From: Lolium rigidum
Lineage: Eukaryota > Streptophyta > Magnoliopsida > Poales > Poaceae
DNA length: 64,000 bases
Assembly: GCF_022539505.1 (NCBI RefSeq)
Contig: NC_061510.1
Coordinates: forward strand, 273,615,687 to 273,679,686
Direction: 5' to 3'
How positions within the stretch are numbered: the first letter of the stretch is position 1; the number at the start of each line of letters is the position of its first letter. Shown piece by piece: positions 43,070 to 55,077 of the stretch. Made by a program: the position numbers and the translations under genes. Below the pieces are notes generated by a model. That model made no database searches, had not been told where the DNA came from, and was given only the letters and a program-made list of their open reading frames with translations.

Positions 43070-44607
43070 GGTGGACAATTTTCCCTGTTGCTTCATAAAA
43101 AGGTACGTTTTAATTTGCTCTCATGTTTCAACGGAAATTTGCGAAGAGATGCGTTTGTTTTGTGCACGGGAGGTCATGCGCATGGATACACTGTCCGTTT
43201 TATGTGTTTGCTGTAAGATAAGCATACGTAGGGGATCTTTGCATGGGAAATACAGATTGGCTCTCGGGTGTCACAGATCCCTATACTTGGAAAAACAAAA
43301 AAAAAGTTTAATTTTTTTTAACTTTTTTGGAATCAAAGATGATCAGATATTATACTTGAAACAAAATATTTTACTAGGTAATTACTTTTCTTATATCCTG
43401 GGCAAAAAACAAACTCGAAAGGCCCCATAACCAGGTACTATTCACTTTATATTTGTCATATTTTGTCTTTTTTGTCCTGGAGACCATGGGAATTATTTTG
43501 TTTCCAAATATTTTATTATGAGTACAAACATGATCATCCTTGGTTTCCAGGAAGATTCAATTTTTTTTGACTTTTTAAAATTACTATAATTCTGTTAGTC
43601 TATGGGGGTGTGTTACACCCGAGAGCCAAAAGTCCGCTTCCATCTTTGCATGGAAGTTTACCCCACACTAGTATTTTCTCTCTCTTTTCATACATGGATT
43701 TAATTTCTAGTATTGAATTTAAAATAGTCATATTTATTGGAATATATGTTCAATTAACAATCCATTTTAATCTGTGTATTTCTGTCAATGATATTTTTTA
43801 AACAAATTCAAAAAATATTCATTTCAACAAAATTTGAAATTTGAGTTATGAAACACATTGAAACATGATGGTACACAGTAAAACTTGATGAAACTAGATA
43901 CAAAAATTGTCTCCAAATTGAACTCTAAGATAATTGCCAATTTTTTTTGAAACAAAGTAACACAAAATGTTTTGCAGTAAAAAAGAAAATTCATGAAGTA
44001 TTAGTATTACCATGCTTCACGAAGTTTCAAAAGTTGATTTTCAAATAAATTCAAGAATTATTCAGTATTAGTCTCATTTTGAAGCTATCTCACTAGAAAC
44101 TCAAATATTAAGATGGATCATAAATTAAATTTTTGATTCATAATATATGGAGATTTTATGTTTTAGAGCGAGTGTGGGTGGACGGGAATCTAAATCATGA
44201 AAAAGATTAAGAGGGAGGGTGGGCCGATGAACAGAATGTTCATGTAGGGGAGAGATCAATTTGTCTAAATTGCATGAATGACATTGTGTTCTTAAAGATG
44301 TGATGAAAAATGTTTCATGATGTCGAGAAGGATGGGACGGGAAGCCATACCCAGTTAAGTGTTCGAGATTCGTGTGAGCTCGATGTGTGGGAAAAGCTCC
44401 CGCGAGCATGTACAAGAAGGGTGCGGTTAGGGTAGAGGACTACTCCATAGCAGCATAAGTACACGTAGACAAAATGGTAAATGCAAGGTTTAACAGCCCC
44501 CCCCCCCCCCATCTAAATCTCGAGGTTGAGATTAAGCTTAGATTCATCTAAATCTTCGACTAATGCATCAGCAACCTGATCCTTGGTAGAAATGAATTTG
44601 ATGTCAA
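43070..44607. other. Unassigned AT-rich DNA
   Basis: Continues the flank of the LINE. It contains the inverted-repeat unit 43257-43628 and a 14-base C run (44497-44510). No coding domain was recognised. Confidence 0.4.
43257..43628. mobile_element. Possible non-autonomous TIR element
   Basis: TGGCTCTCGGGTGTCACA at 43257-43274 has an inverted match at 43610-43628 (TGTTACACCCGAGAGCCA). The enclosed 330 bp is AT-rich without an ORF. TTTGCATGG-type words recur just outside both arms, so the true ends may be farther out. Confidence 0.45.
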
Positions 44608-45951
44608 CACTACTAAAAAACGGGGCTTTACTCCCAGTTGGTATGGGGTTTTAGTCCCGGATGTCCAACCGGGACTAAAGTCCCCCCCTCCCTAGTCCCT
44701 GTTGTGTTGCGAACCAGGACTAAAGGGCATCCACGTGGCTGCGCATGGGCGCTCGGGTGGAGAGTTACCAGCCGGGACTAAAGTTCTCCACGCGTCATGC
44801 GCAATGGCGTACCCGTTTCTCTGTCGCGACAGAGAAAAGAAGGACCGTTTCTCTGCCACGGCAGAGGTTTAGGGTTTTACGTTTTTCATTCAAATTGACG
44901 ATACTGCATACATCATTCAAGTAACTTGTCAGCAACTCATTCTCCGCGGTGCTCGAAGTGCGAGCGGTTCTCCGCATCCTCGTGATGCCCGAACTACAAT
45001 GTGTTCTCTTGGAATGGGAACAGACCCTCGAGGGTGGCTCGGAGTTGTCTCTAGGGGTGTGGATGGGAATCAGATGGGAACTATAAGCGGAGGCAGCCAT
45101 GAGAGCCTCTTAGCCGCGGTGGACGTAGGTGAGAGGGGTGTCGCGAACCTGCGCCCCATTATTGGGGCTTTCTTGGTCGATGAGGGCGAACCCGTAATGC
45201 GCGAAGTCCTCCTAGGTGACCAGTGCCATGTACACGCCCATGAAATCGGGGTAGGTGCGGGCGGGAGATCTTCTACATCGAGAGGCTCAGATGGGTCATT
45301 GTTTTAGGTTGGCGGCATAACTAGAAAGGCTCAGATGGGTGGGCTTCGAGGAGGTGGCGGTGCTGGGACGTCATTCGGGTGTGGCGTGATAGGGCATGCA
45401 GAGCCATTTGTGATACGACGAGGAGGTGGTTTGTCGAGCTGAGAGGTCGGGGAGGCTCCATGGGCGGGGGACGTCGTGGTGGAGGGAGAGCATGCATGCA
45501 CGAGGAGAGGGCGAGGGGGAGGGGCATCCCAGCCATTTCTTGGGGCAATGATCACCTCGGTGGATAGAATGGTGGCCATAACCACCATGGGCGAGGCAAC
45601 ATATTGGGCCACAACACTCACGAACTGGATGATGGGGAGAGGCACCGGAAGCAGAGCTTCTTGCGCTTATAACCGAGTAGGGCGGTGGGCGCGAGGCAGC
45701 ATAGGTCGATGATGTGAATCCCAAGGCGGTGACCAATGGTTACCGGTGCATGGAGCCGAAGAGAAGGGCGATGTAATTCCAGGCTCTTCCGGTCGGACGC
45801 TTCTAAGATCCGAGCGATCAAGATCCTAGGGAGAGTGGGGGCAACATTGAAAGTTTATTGGTGACTCCGGCAACCCAGGAAGACAATGGCGCGGCACATA
45901 TGGGAGGGGAGGTGGCGGTGAGGGTGGGGCGGTGAGGTAGTGGTAGTGCAC
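44608..45951. mobile_element. CACTA transposon end fragment, truncated by G4
   Basis: It starts CACTACTAAAAAACGGGGC at 44608, followed by subterminal words GTCCCGG and CCGGGACTAAAG (44645-44790), a common grass CACTA pattern. From about 44900 to 45900 it is GC-rich and open on both strands (for example minus 45371-45736), perhaps transposase-derived, but no domain could be named. The other end is missing; the unit stops at 45951, where the LTR of G4 begins. Confidence 0.65.
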
Positions 45952-47542
45952 TGATACGTCTCCAACGTATCTATAATTTCTTATGTTCCATGCTAGTTTT
46001 ATGACAATACCTACATGTTTTGTTCACACTTTATGATGTTTTAATGCATTTTCCGGCACTAACCTATTAACAAGATGCTGAAGCGCCAGTTCCTGTTTTC
46101 TGCTGTTTTTGGTTTCAGAAATCCTACACAGGAAATATTCTCGGAATTGGACGAAACAAAAGCCCATGTTCTTATTTTCCACGGAGCTTCCAGAAGACCG
46201 AAGAGGATACAGAGAGGGGCCACGTGGCGCCCTAAACATAGGGCGGCGCAGCCAAGGAGGGGCCCGCGCCACCCTATGGGGTGGGCCCCTCGAGCCTCCT
46301 CCGACTCTGCCCTTCCGCCTACTTAAACTCTCCGTCGCGAAAACCCTAGTACCGAGAGCCACGATACGGAAAAAGTTCCAGAGACGCCGCCACCGCCAAT
46401 CCCATCTCGGGGGATTCTGGAGATCGCCTCCGGCACCCTGCCGAGAGAGGGAATCATCACCGGAGGGCTCTACATCACCATGCCCGCCTCCGGACTGATG
46501 CGTGAGTAGTTCATCCTTGGACTATGGGTCCATAGCAGTAGCTAGATGGTTGTCTTCTCCTCTTGTGCTATCATGTTTAGATCTTGTGAGCTGCCTAACA
46601 TGATCAAGATCATCTATATGTAATGCTACATGTTGTGTTTGGTCGGATCCGATGCATATGGAATACTATGTCAAGTCGATTATTGATCTATCATATATGT
46701 GTTGTTTATGTTCTTGCATGCTCTCCGTTGCTAGTAGAGGCTCTGGCCAAGTTGATACTTGTAACTCCAAGAGGGAGTATTTATGCTCGATAGTGGGTTC
46801 ATGCCTCCATTGAATCCGGGCAGTGACGAGAAAGTTCTAAGGTTGTGGATGTGCTGTTGCCACTAGGGATAAAACATCGATGCTTTGTCTAAGGATATTT
46901 GTGTTGATTACATTACGCACCATACTTAATGCAATTGTCCGTTGTTTGCAACTTATCTATCGGAAGGGGTGCGGATGCTAACCCGAAGGTGGACTTTTTA
47001 GGCATAGATGCATGCTGGATGGCGGTCTATGTTCTTTGTCGTAATGCCCTGATTAAATCTCATAGTGATCATCATGATATGTATATGAATCTTTATTTGT
47101 CAATTGCCCACCTGTAATTTGTTCACCCAGACATGCTATTTATCTTATTGGAGAGACACCACGAGTGAACTGTGGACCCCGGTCCATTCTTTTACATCTG
47201 AAATACAATCTACTCGCAATCTCGTTCTCTGTTGTTCTTCGCAAACAAACATCATTCTCCACACCATACGTTTAATCCTTTGTTTTCAACGAAGCCGGTG
47301 AGATTGACAACCTCACTCGTTACGTTGGGGCAAAGTATTTTGATTGTGTTGTGCAGGTTCCACGTTGGCGCCGGAATCCCTGGTGTTGCGCCGCACTACA
47401 CTCCTTCTCCAACAACCTTCACGTGGCCTTCATCTCCTACTGGTTCGATAAACCTTGGTTTCATACTGAGGGAAACTTGCTGCTATACGCATCACACCTT
47501 CCACTTGGGGTTCCCAACGGAGGTGTGCTTCACGCGTTATCA
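45952..47542 (+). repeat. G4 5' LTR (1591 bp)
   Basis: TGATACGTCTCCAACGTATC at the start, CGCGTTATCA at the end, primer site 11 nt later. Confidence 0.85.
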
Positions 47543-47553
47543 AGCTAAATTTC

Positions 47554-47570
47554 TGGCGCCGTTGCCGGGG
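47554..47570 (+). promoter_or_regulatory. G4 primer binding site
   Basis: TGGCGCCGTTGCCGGGG, the consensus form for the family. Confidence 0.82.
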
Positions 47571-47796
47571 AGATCAAGACACGCTGCAAGGGGAGTCTCT
47601 CATATCCAATCTCTTTACTTTGTTTATTGTCTTGCTTTACTTTACTTTATTTTCTGTCTTGTTTGCTTTATATCAAAAACACAAAAAATTAGTTGCCTTA
47701 CTTTATTTCATTTGTCTTGTTTGCTTTATATCAAAAACACACAAAAATTAGTTACTTGCATTTACTTCATCAAGTTTACTCTTGTTTATTTCATCA

Positions 47797-48272
47797 TGCT
47801 TCATCCTAGGTTTACTTTGAAAGATATATCGGTAGGTAGTGGGTCTATCATTGGAAAAGATAATATAGAAGAATTTTTCACTCATGTTAGTAAGACTGAA
47901 GATTTTGAAGATAGATCCTTGGTAGAACTTGCTCCTGATTATGAAATTGCTACTGCCTCTTTAGTGCACATGTTGGAAGCTAGATTTGTTAATCTTAATC
48001 CAATAATGTAACATATGTTTCTTACACTCGGTGATATGGAAGAAGGAGAAAATAAAATTTTTGTTCTAGAAACCCTTCTTAGAGAATTTGGTGATGTAGC
48101 TAGAGAAGCTAGGAAAGTCTTTGTTCGATATAAGATGCTAGGCTTGTGTACCAATTTTGCAAATATCCTTGAAAGAAGGGAAAAAGAGAGGCTAAGATAC
48201 ACTAATAAAGCCAATTGTGAGGGGGAGATTAAAATACCAATACCTTATAAACTCATAGGAATGCATGAGTGA
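47797..48272 (+). pseudogene. G4 ORF of unknown function, with one in-frame stop
   Basis: ATG at 47797 (MLHPRFTLKDISVGSGSIIG) opens a frame rich in Glu, Lys and Leu. A TAA at 48009-48011 interrupts it; the same frame then continues (HMFLTLGDMEEGENKIFVLE) to 48272, at the junction with G5. The second half, with FVLETLLREFGDVAREARKV, looks helical. It matches neither the G3 Gag nor the membrane ORF of G1, and I recognise no domain. The right end is truncated, so its full length is unknown. Confidence 0.55.
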
Positions 48273-49865
48273 TGCGCGTAGATGTACACGTCCGTTGGGA
48301 ACCCCAAGAGGAAGGTATGATGCGCACAGCAGCAAGTTTTCCCTCAGAAAGAAACCAAGGTTTATCGAACCAGGAGGAGCCAAGAAGCACATTGAAGGTT
48401 GATGGTGGCGAAATGTGATGCGGCGCAACACCAGGGATTCGGGCGCCAACGTGGAACCTGCACAACACAACCAAAGTACTTTGCCCCAACGAAACAGTGA
48501 GGCTGTCAATCTCACCGGCTTGCTGTAACAAAGGATTAACCGTATTGTGTGGAAGATGATTGTTTGCGGAGAAAACAGTAAAACAAGTATTGCAGTAGAT
48601 TGTATGCGATGTAAAGAATAGGACCGGGGTCCACAGTTCACTAGAGGTGTCTCTCCCATAAGATAAAAGCATGTTGGGTGAACAAATTACAGTCGGGCAA
48701 TTGACAAATAGAAAAGGGCATAACAATGCATATACATGATATGATAAATATAGTGAGATTTAATTGGGCATTACGACAAAGTACATAGACCGCTATCCAG
48801 CATGCATCTATGCCTAAAAAGTCCACCTTCAGGTTATCATCCGAACCCCTTCCAGTATTAAGTTGCAAGCAACAGACAATTGCATTAAGTATGGTGCGTC
48901 ATGTAATCAACAACTACATCCTTAGACATAGAATCAATGTTTTATCCCTAGTGGCAACAGCACATCCACAACCTTAGAACTTTCTGTCACTCGTCCCGCA
49001 TTTAATGGAGGCATGAACCCACTATCGAGCATAAATACTCCCTCTTGGAGTTAAGAGCAAAAACTTGGCCGAGCCTCTACTAATAACGGAGAGCATGCAA
49101 GATCATAAACAACACGTAGGTAATAGATTGATAATCACCATAACATAGTATTCTCTATCCATCGGATCCCGACAAACACAACATATAGTATTACGGATAG
49201 ATGATCTTGATCATGTTAGGCAGCTCACAAGATCCAACAATGAAGCACATAAGGAGAAGACGATCATCTAGCTACTCGCTATGGACCCATAGTCCAGGGG
49301 TGAACTACTCACTCATCACTCCGGAGGCGATCATGGCGATGAAGAGTCCTCCGGGAGATGATTCCCCTCTCCGGCAGGGTGCCGGAGGCGATCTCCTGAA
49401 TCCCCCGAGATGGGATTCGCGGCGGCGGCGTCTCAGTAAGGTTTTCCGTATCGTGGCTCTCGGTACAGAGGGTTTCGCGATGAAGACTTTAAGTAGGCGG
49501 AAGGGCAACGCGGGGGGCCACACGAGGGCCCCACACACCAGGCCGGCGCGGCCAGGGCCTGGGCCGCGCCGCCCTAGTGTCGCGGCGCCTCGTGGCCCCA
49601 CTTCCTTTCCCCCTCGGTCTTCTGGAAGCTTCGTGCAAAAATAGGACCCTGGGCGTTGATTTCGTCCAATTCCGAGAATATTTCCTTACTAGGATTTCTG
49701 AAACCAAAAACAGCGTAGAACAACGAATCGGCTCTTCGGCCTCTTGTTAATAGGTTAGTGGCGGAAAATGCGTAAATACGACATATAATGTGTATAAAAC
49801 ATGTAGATATCATCAATAATGTAGCATGGAACATAAGAAATTATCGATACGTCGGAGACGTATCA
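48270..49865 (-). repeat. G5 3' LTR (1596 bp)
   Basis: Plus strand TGATGCGCGTAGATG...GGAGACGTATCA. An inverted relative of 45952-47542 with substantial divergence. Confidence 0.85.
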
Positions 49866-52438
49866 GCATCCCCAAGCTTAGTTCTGCTCGTCCCGAGCGA
49901 GTAAACGATAACAAAGATAATTTCGGAGTGACATGCCATCATAACCTTGATCATACTATTGTAAACATATGTAATGAATGCAGCGATCAAAACAATGGTA
50001 ATGACATGAGTAAACAAATGAATCATAAAGCAAAGACTTTTCATGAATAGTACTTCAAGACAAGCATCAATAATTCTTGCATAAGAGTTAACTCATAAAG
50101 CAATAAATCAAAGTAAAGGTATTGAAGCAACACAAAGGAAGATTAAGTTTCAGCGGTTGCTTTCAACTTATAACATGTATATCTCATGGATAGTGTCAAT
50201 GTAAAGTAATATAACAAGTGCAATATGCAAGTATGTAGGAATCAATGCAAAGTTCACACAAGTGTTTGCTTCTTGAGGTGGAGAGAGATAGGTAAACTGA
50301 CTCAACAATAAAAGTAAAAGAAAGGTCCTTCAAAGAGGAAAGCATCGATTGCTATATTTGTGCTAGAGCTTTTATTTTGAAAACATGAAACAATTTTGTC
50401 AACGGTAGTAATAAAGCATATGTGTTATGTAAATTATATCTTACAAGTTGCAAGCCTCATGCATAGTATACTAATAGTGCCCGCACCTTGTCCTAATCAG
50501 CTTGGACTACCGGATCATCGCAATACACATGTTTCAACCAAGTGTCACAAAGGGGTACCTCCATGCCGCCTCGTACAAAGGTCTAAGGAGAAAGCTCGCA
50601 TTTTGGATTTCTCGCTTTTGATTATTCTCAACTTAGACATCCATACCGGGACAACATGGACAACGAGATAATGGACTCCTCTTTAATGCATAAGCATGTG
50701 GCAACAATTAGTGTTCTCATATGAGATTGAGGATATATGTCCAAAACTCGAAACTTCCACCATGATTCATGGCTTTAGTTAGCGGCCCAATGTTCTTCTC
50801 TAACAATATGCATGCTCCAACCATTAAGGTGGTAGATCTCTCTTACTTCGGACAAGACGGACATGCATAGCAACTCACATGATATTCAACAAAGAGTAGT
50901 TGATGGCGTCCCTGAAGCATGGTTATCGCACAACAAGCAACTTAATAAGAGATAAAGTGCGTAAGTACATATTCAATACCACAATAGTTTTTAAGGCTAT
51001 TTTGTCCCATGAGCTATATATTGCAAAGGCGAATGATGGAATTTTAAAGGTAGCACTCAAGCAATTTACTTTGGAATGGCGGAGAAATACCATGTAGTAG
51101 GTAGGTATGGTGGACACAAATGGCATAGTGGTTGGCTCAAGGATTTGGATGCATGAGAAGTATTCCCTCTCGATACAAGGTTTAGGCTAGCAAGGTTATT
51201 TGAAGCAAACTCAAGGATGAACCGGTGCAGCAAAACTCACATAAAAGACATATTGTAAACATTATAAGACTCTACACCGTCTTCCTTGTTGTTCAAAACT
51301 CAATACTAGAAATTATCTAGACCTTAGAGAGACCAAATATGCAAACCAAATTTTAGCAAGCTGTATGTATTTCTTCATTAATGGGTGCAAAGTATATGAT
51401 GCAAGAGCTTAAACATGAGCACAACAATTGCAAAGTATCACATTATCCAAGACATTTTAGAATTACTACATGTAGCATTTCCCGATTCCAACCATATAAC
51501 AATTTAACGAAGAAGTTTCAACCTTCGCCTTGAACATTATGAGTAAAGCCTAAGGACATATTTGTCCATATGCAACAGCGGAGCATGTCTCTCTCCCACA
51601 CAGTGAATGCTAGGATCCATTTTATTCAAACAAAAACAAAAACAAAACAAACCGACGCTCCAAGCAAAGAACACAAGATGTGACTGAATAAAAATATAGT
51701 TTCAGGGGAGGAACCTGATGGTGTTGTCGATGAAGAAGGGGATGCCTTGGGCATCCCCAAGCTTAGACGCTTGAGTCTTCTTAAAATATGCAGGGATGAA
51801 CCACGGGGGCATCCCCAAGCATAGAGCTTTCACTCCTCTTGATCATAGTATATCATACTCCTCTCTTGACCCTTGAAAACTTCCTTCACACCAAACTTCA
51901 AGCAAACTCATTAGAGGGTTAGTGCACAATTAAAATTCACATATTCAGAGGTGACACAATCATTCTTAACACTTCTGGACATTGCACAATGCTACTGTAC
52001 ATTAATGGATCAAAGGAATTCATCCAACATAGCAAATACGGCAATGCGAAATAAAAGACAGAATCTGTCAAAAACAGAACAGTCCGTAAAGACGAACCTG
52101 AAAGGGGCACTAGACTTGCTCAAATGGAAAAACTCAAAACTAATGAAAGTTGAGTACATATCTCAGGATCACGCTCGTAATTTTGCAGATTTTTTCGAAT
52201 TTTCTACAGAGACTTATGCCAGAATTCGTGACAGACAGCAATGCTGTTTCTGCGCAGCGATCCCAAATATAACATCAACTTTAGCATAGAAACTTTACTT
52301 GGCACAAAAACATGATAAGGAGAGGTTGCTACAGTAGTAGACAACTTCCTAGACTCAACAAAACAAAAATTGCTGTAGTAAAATAAACACATGGGCTATC
52401 TCCCAAGAAGTGCTTTCTTTATAGCCATTAAGATGGGC
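49866..52438 (-). other. G5 polypurine tract, hairpin and non-coding 3' module
   Basis: The hairpin GCTCG-TCC-CGAGC (49886-49898) stands 18-20 nt from the LTR, followed on the minus strand by AAGCTTGGGGATGC. Internal polypurine copies lie near 51750-51820. TGGG-AGATAG-CCCA (minus strand, 52392-52405) is the post-stop hairpin. No ORF. Confidence 0.7.
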
Positions 52439-52543
52439 TCAGTAATAAGAGTTGAAGTAAAAGAGAGCATCAAGAAGCAAATTCAAAACACATTTAAGCC
52501 TAACCCACTTCCTATGAAAAGGAATCTTGTACACAAATAAATT
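52439..52543 (-). pseudogene. C-terminal fragment of the membrane-anchored retrotransposon ORF (G5)
   Basis: Minus-strand NLFVYKIPFHRKWVRLKCVL, then a stop at 52439-52441. Homologous to the tail of the G1 and G2 ORFs; the rest is in the gap. The C-terminus is shorter because 24 nt present in G1 are missing. Confidence 0.65.
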
Positions 52544-52643
52544 NNNNNNNNNNNNNNNNNNNNNNNNNNNNNNNNNNNNNNNNNNNNNNNNNNNNNNNNN
52601 NNNNNNNNNNNNNNNNNNNNNNNNNNNNNNNNNNNNNNNNNNN
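52544..52643. other. Assembly gap (100 N)
   Basis: Run of N between minus-strand element G5 and plus-strand element G6. Inverted repeats on both sides may have caused the break. Confidence 0.99.
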
Positions 52644-52689
52644 TATCCAATAATTTTGCAAAAAGAGCTGGCAATGGGATTCCCAGTCC

Positions 52690-52930
52690 CAAATTAATTA
52701 ACAAAAAATAGACACTCCTCCATGGTATGTGATTGTTGGACGGCACCCGAAGGATTCGGTTAGCCATGGCTTGAGAAAGCAAAGGTGGGGATGAGTGTCA
52801 TCTAAATAAAACTAAAATAAAAAGGCACTCCTTCATGGTATGAGATTGTTGGCAGGCACCTGAGGATTCGGTTAGCCATGGTTTGTGAAAGAAAGGTTGG
52901 AAGGAGTGCCACCCAAAAATAAAATAAAAT
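52690..52930 (+). repeat. Tandem hairpin cassette in G6
   Basis: Two diverged units of about 110 bp, each with GGTATG-GATTGTTGG and GATTCGGTTAGCCATGG. The second is bracketed by GGCACTCCTT and AAGGAGTGCC, which can pair. The same cassette is inverted in G7 at about 57410-57640. Confidence 0.7.
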
Positions 52931-53525
52931 GGGAGCCGCTCTTTGAAGGTTTGTCCGGCAAGGGGTTAGAGTGCCCACTACCATTCGTTGACAACAACAA
53001 ACGCCTCTCAAAACTTTACTTTTATGCTCTCTATATGTTTTCAAAATCAAAGCTCTAGCACAAATATAGCAATCGATGCTTTCCTCTTTGAAGGGCCATT
53101 CTTTTACTTTATTGTTGAGTCAGTTTACCTATTCTTTCTATCTTAGAAGCAAACACTTGTGTAAATTGTGTGCATTGATTCTTACATGTTTACCTATTGC
53201 ACTTGTTATATTACTTTGTGTTGACAATTATCCATGAGATATACATGTTAAAGTTGAAAGCAACCGCTGAAACTTATATCTTCCTTTGTGTTGTTTCAAA
53301 GCTTTCTACTAAGAATTTATTGCTTATGAGTTAACTCTTATGCAAGACTTATTGATGCTTGTTTTGAAAGTATTATTCATGAAAAGTCTTTGTTATATGA
53401 TTCATTTGTTTACTCATTATCTTCATCATTGCTTCGAATCTCTGCATTCATCTCATGTGCTTTACAATAGTATGATCAAGGTTATGATGGCATGTCACTT
53501 AAGAAATTATCATTGTTATCGTTTA

Positions 53526-53564
53526 CCTACTCGAGGGCGAGTAGGAACTAAGCTTGGGGATGCT
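53526..53564 (+). promoter_or_regulatory. G6 pre-LTR hairpin and polypurine tract
   Basis: CCTACTCG-AGGG-CGAGTAGG, then AAGCTTGGGGATGC, with the LTR 19 nt after the hairpin. Confidence 0.75.
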
Positions 53565-55077
53565 TGATACGTCTCAAACGTATCTATAATTTCTTATGTT
53601 CCATGCTACTTTATTGATGATACCTACATGTTTTATACACATTATATGTCATTATTATGCGTTTTCCGGAACTAACCTATTGACGAGATGCCGAAGGGCC
53701 GATTCTGTTGTTTTCTCGCTGTTTTTGGTTTCGAAATCCTAGAAAGGAAATATTCTCGGAATCGGACGAAATAAAGACCCAACATCCTATTTTTCCCGGA
53801 CGCTTCCGGAGCACCGAAGAAGGGCCGGAGGGGAGCCAGGAGGGCCCCACCCCACAGGGCGGCGCGGCCAAGGGGGTGGGCGCGCCCCCCTATGAGGAGG
53901 GAGCCCCGTGGCCCCTCCGACTCCATCTCTTCGCCTATTTAGTCGTCCCTGACCTAAAAACACCGATACGGAGGACGAAACCCGAGAAAACCTTCCAGAG
54001 CCGCCGCTATCGCGAAATCAAGATTCGGGGGACAGAAGTCTCTGTTCCGGCACGCCGCCGGGACGGGGAAGTGCCCCCGGAAGGCTTCTCCATCGACACC
54101 GCTGCCATCTCCACCGCCATCTTCATCAACGCTGCTGCTCCTATGAGGAGGGAGTAGTTCTCCATCGAGGCTCGGGGCTTTACCGGTAGCTATGTGGTTA
54201 ATCTCTCTCCTATGTACTTCAATACAATGATATCATGAGCTGCTTTACATGATTGAGATCCATATGATGAGCTTTGTATCGCTACTAGTTATGTGCTACT
54301 CATGTGATGTTATTAAAGTAGTCTATTCCTCCTGCATGGTGTAAAGGTGACTAGTGTGTGCACCGTGTGGTTCTTGTCGTAGGCTATGATCATGATCTCT
54401 TGTAGATTGTGGAGTTAATTGTCATTATGATAGTATTGATGTGATCTATTCCTCCTTCATAGTGTAATGTGGACAGTGTGTGCGCTATGTTAGTTCTTGG
54501 TTTATTTTGCAATGATCTATTATGCTCTAAGGTTACTTAAACATGAATATCGAATGTTGTGGAGCTTGTTAACTCCGGCATTAAGGGTTCGTGTAATCCT
54601 ACGCAACGAATGGTGTTCATTATCAAACAGGAGTATATGTAGCACATATGAGAAAGAGTTATTTATTATGCGATCAATGTTGAGAGTGTCCACTAGTGAA
54701 AGTATGATCCCTAGGCCTTGTTTCCAATACTGCAAACACCGTTTATTTACTCGTTCTACTACATGTTTACTTGCTGCCATATTTTATTCAGATTGCTATT
54801 ACCACTCATATACATCCATACTACTTGTATTTCACTATCTCTTCGCTCGAACTAGTGCACCTATACATCCGACAAGTGTATTTGGTGTGTTGGGGACACA
54901 AGAGACTTCTTGCTTTGTGATTGCGGGGTTGCTTGAGAGGGATATGTTTGACCTCTTCCTCCACGAGATCGATAAACCTTGGGTGATCCACTTAAGGGAA
55001 ACTTGTTGCTGTTCTACAAACCTACTCGCTCTTGGAGGCCCAACACCGTCTACAAGAATAGAAGCTCCCGTAGACAT
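53565..55077 (+). repeat. G6 3' LTR
   Basis: TGATACGTCTCAAACG at the start, CCCGTAGACATC at the end. The G1/G2/G7 type of LTR in plus orientation. Confidence 0.82.

Larger units (their letters stand above)
45952..48269 (+). mobile_element. Gypsy-type element G4, 5' half, truncated by G5
   Basis: LTR 45952-47542, primer site 47554-47570 and the start of a small ORF, then cut at 48269 by inverted element G5. The LTR is close to that of G3, yet the ORF is unrelated to G3 Gag. Confidence 0.82.
48270..52543 (-). mobile_element. Gypsy-type element G5 (minus strand), 3' part
   Basis: 3' LTR 48270-49865, pre-LTR hairpin at 49884-49900, non-coding module to about 52430, and the C-terminal end of the membrane ORF up to the gap. 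The 5' LTR is missing, presumably in or beyond the gap. It is joined head-to-head with G4. Confidence 0.82.
52644..55077 (+). mobile_element. Gypsy-type element G6, 3' part
   Basis: The end of the non-coding module (52644-53564) with the hairpin at 53526-53545 is followed by the 3' LTR (53565-55077). The 5' part is in the gap. The LTR runs directly into the inverted LTR of G7. Confidence 0.82.

Noticed and set aside
45930..45951. GTAGTGGTAGTG as the other end of the CACTA fragment at 44608
   Set aside because: Its inverted sequence does not match CACTACTAAAAAAC beyond the first bases, and it lacks GGGACTAAAG repeats.
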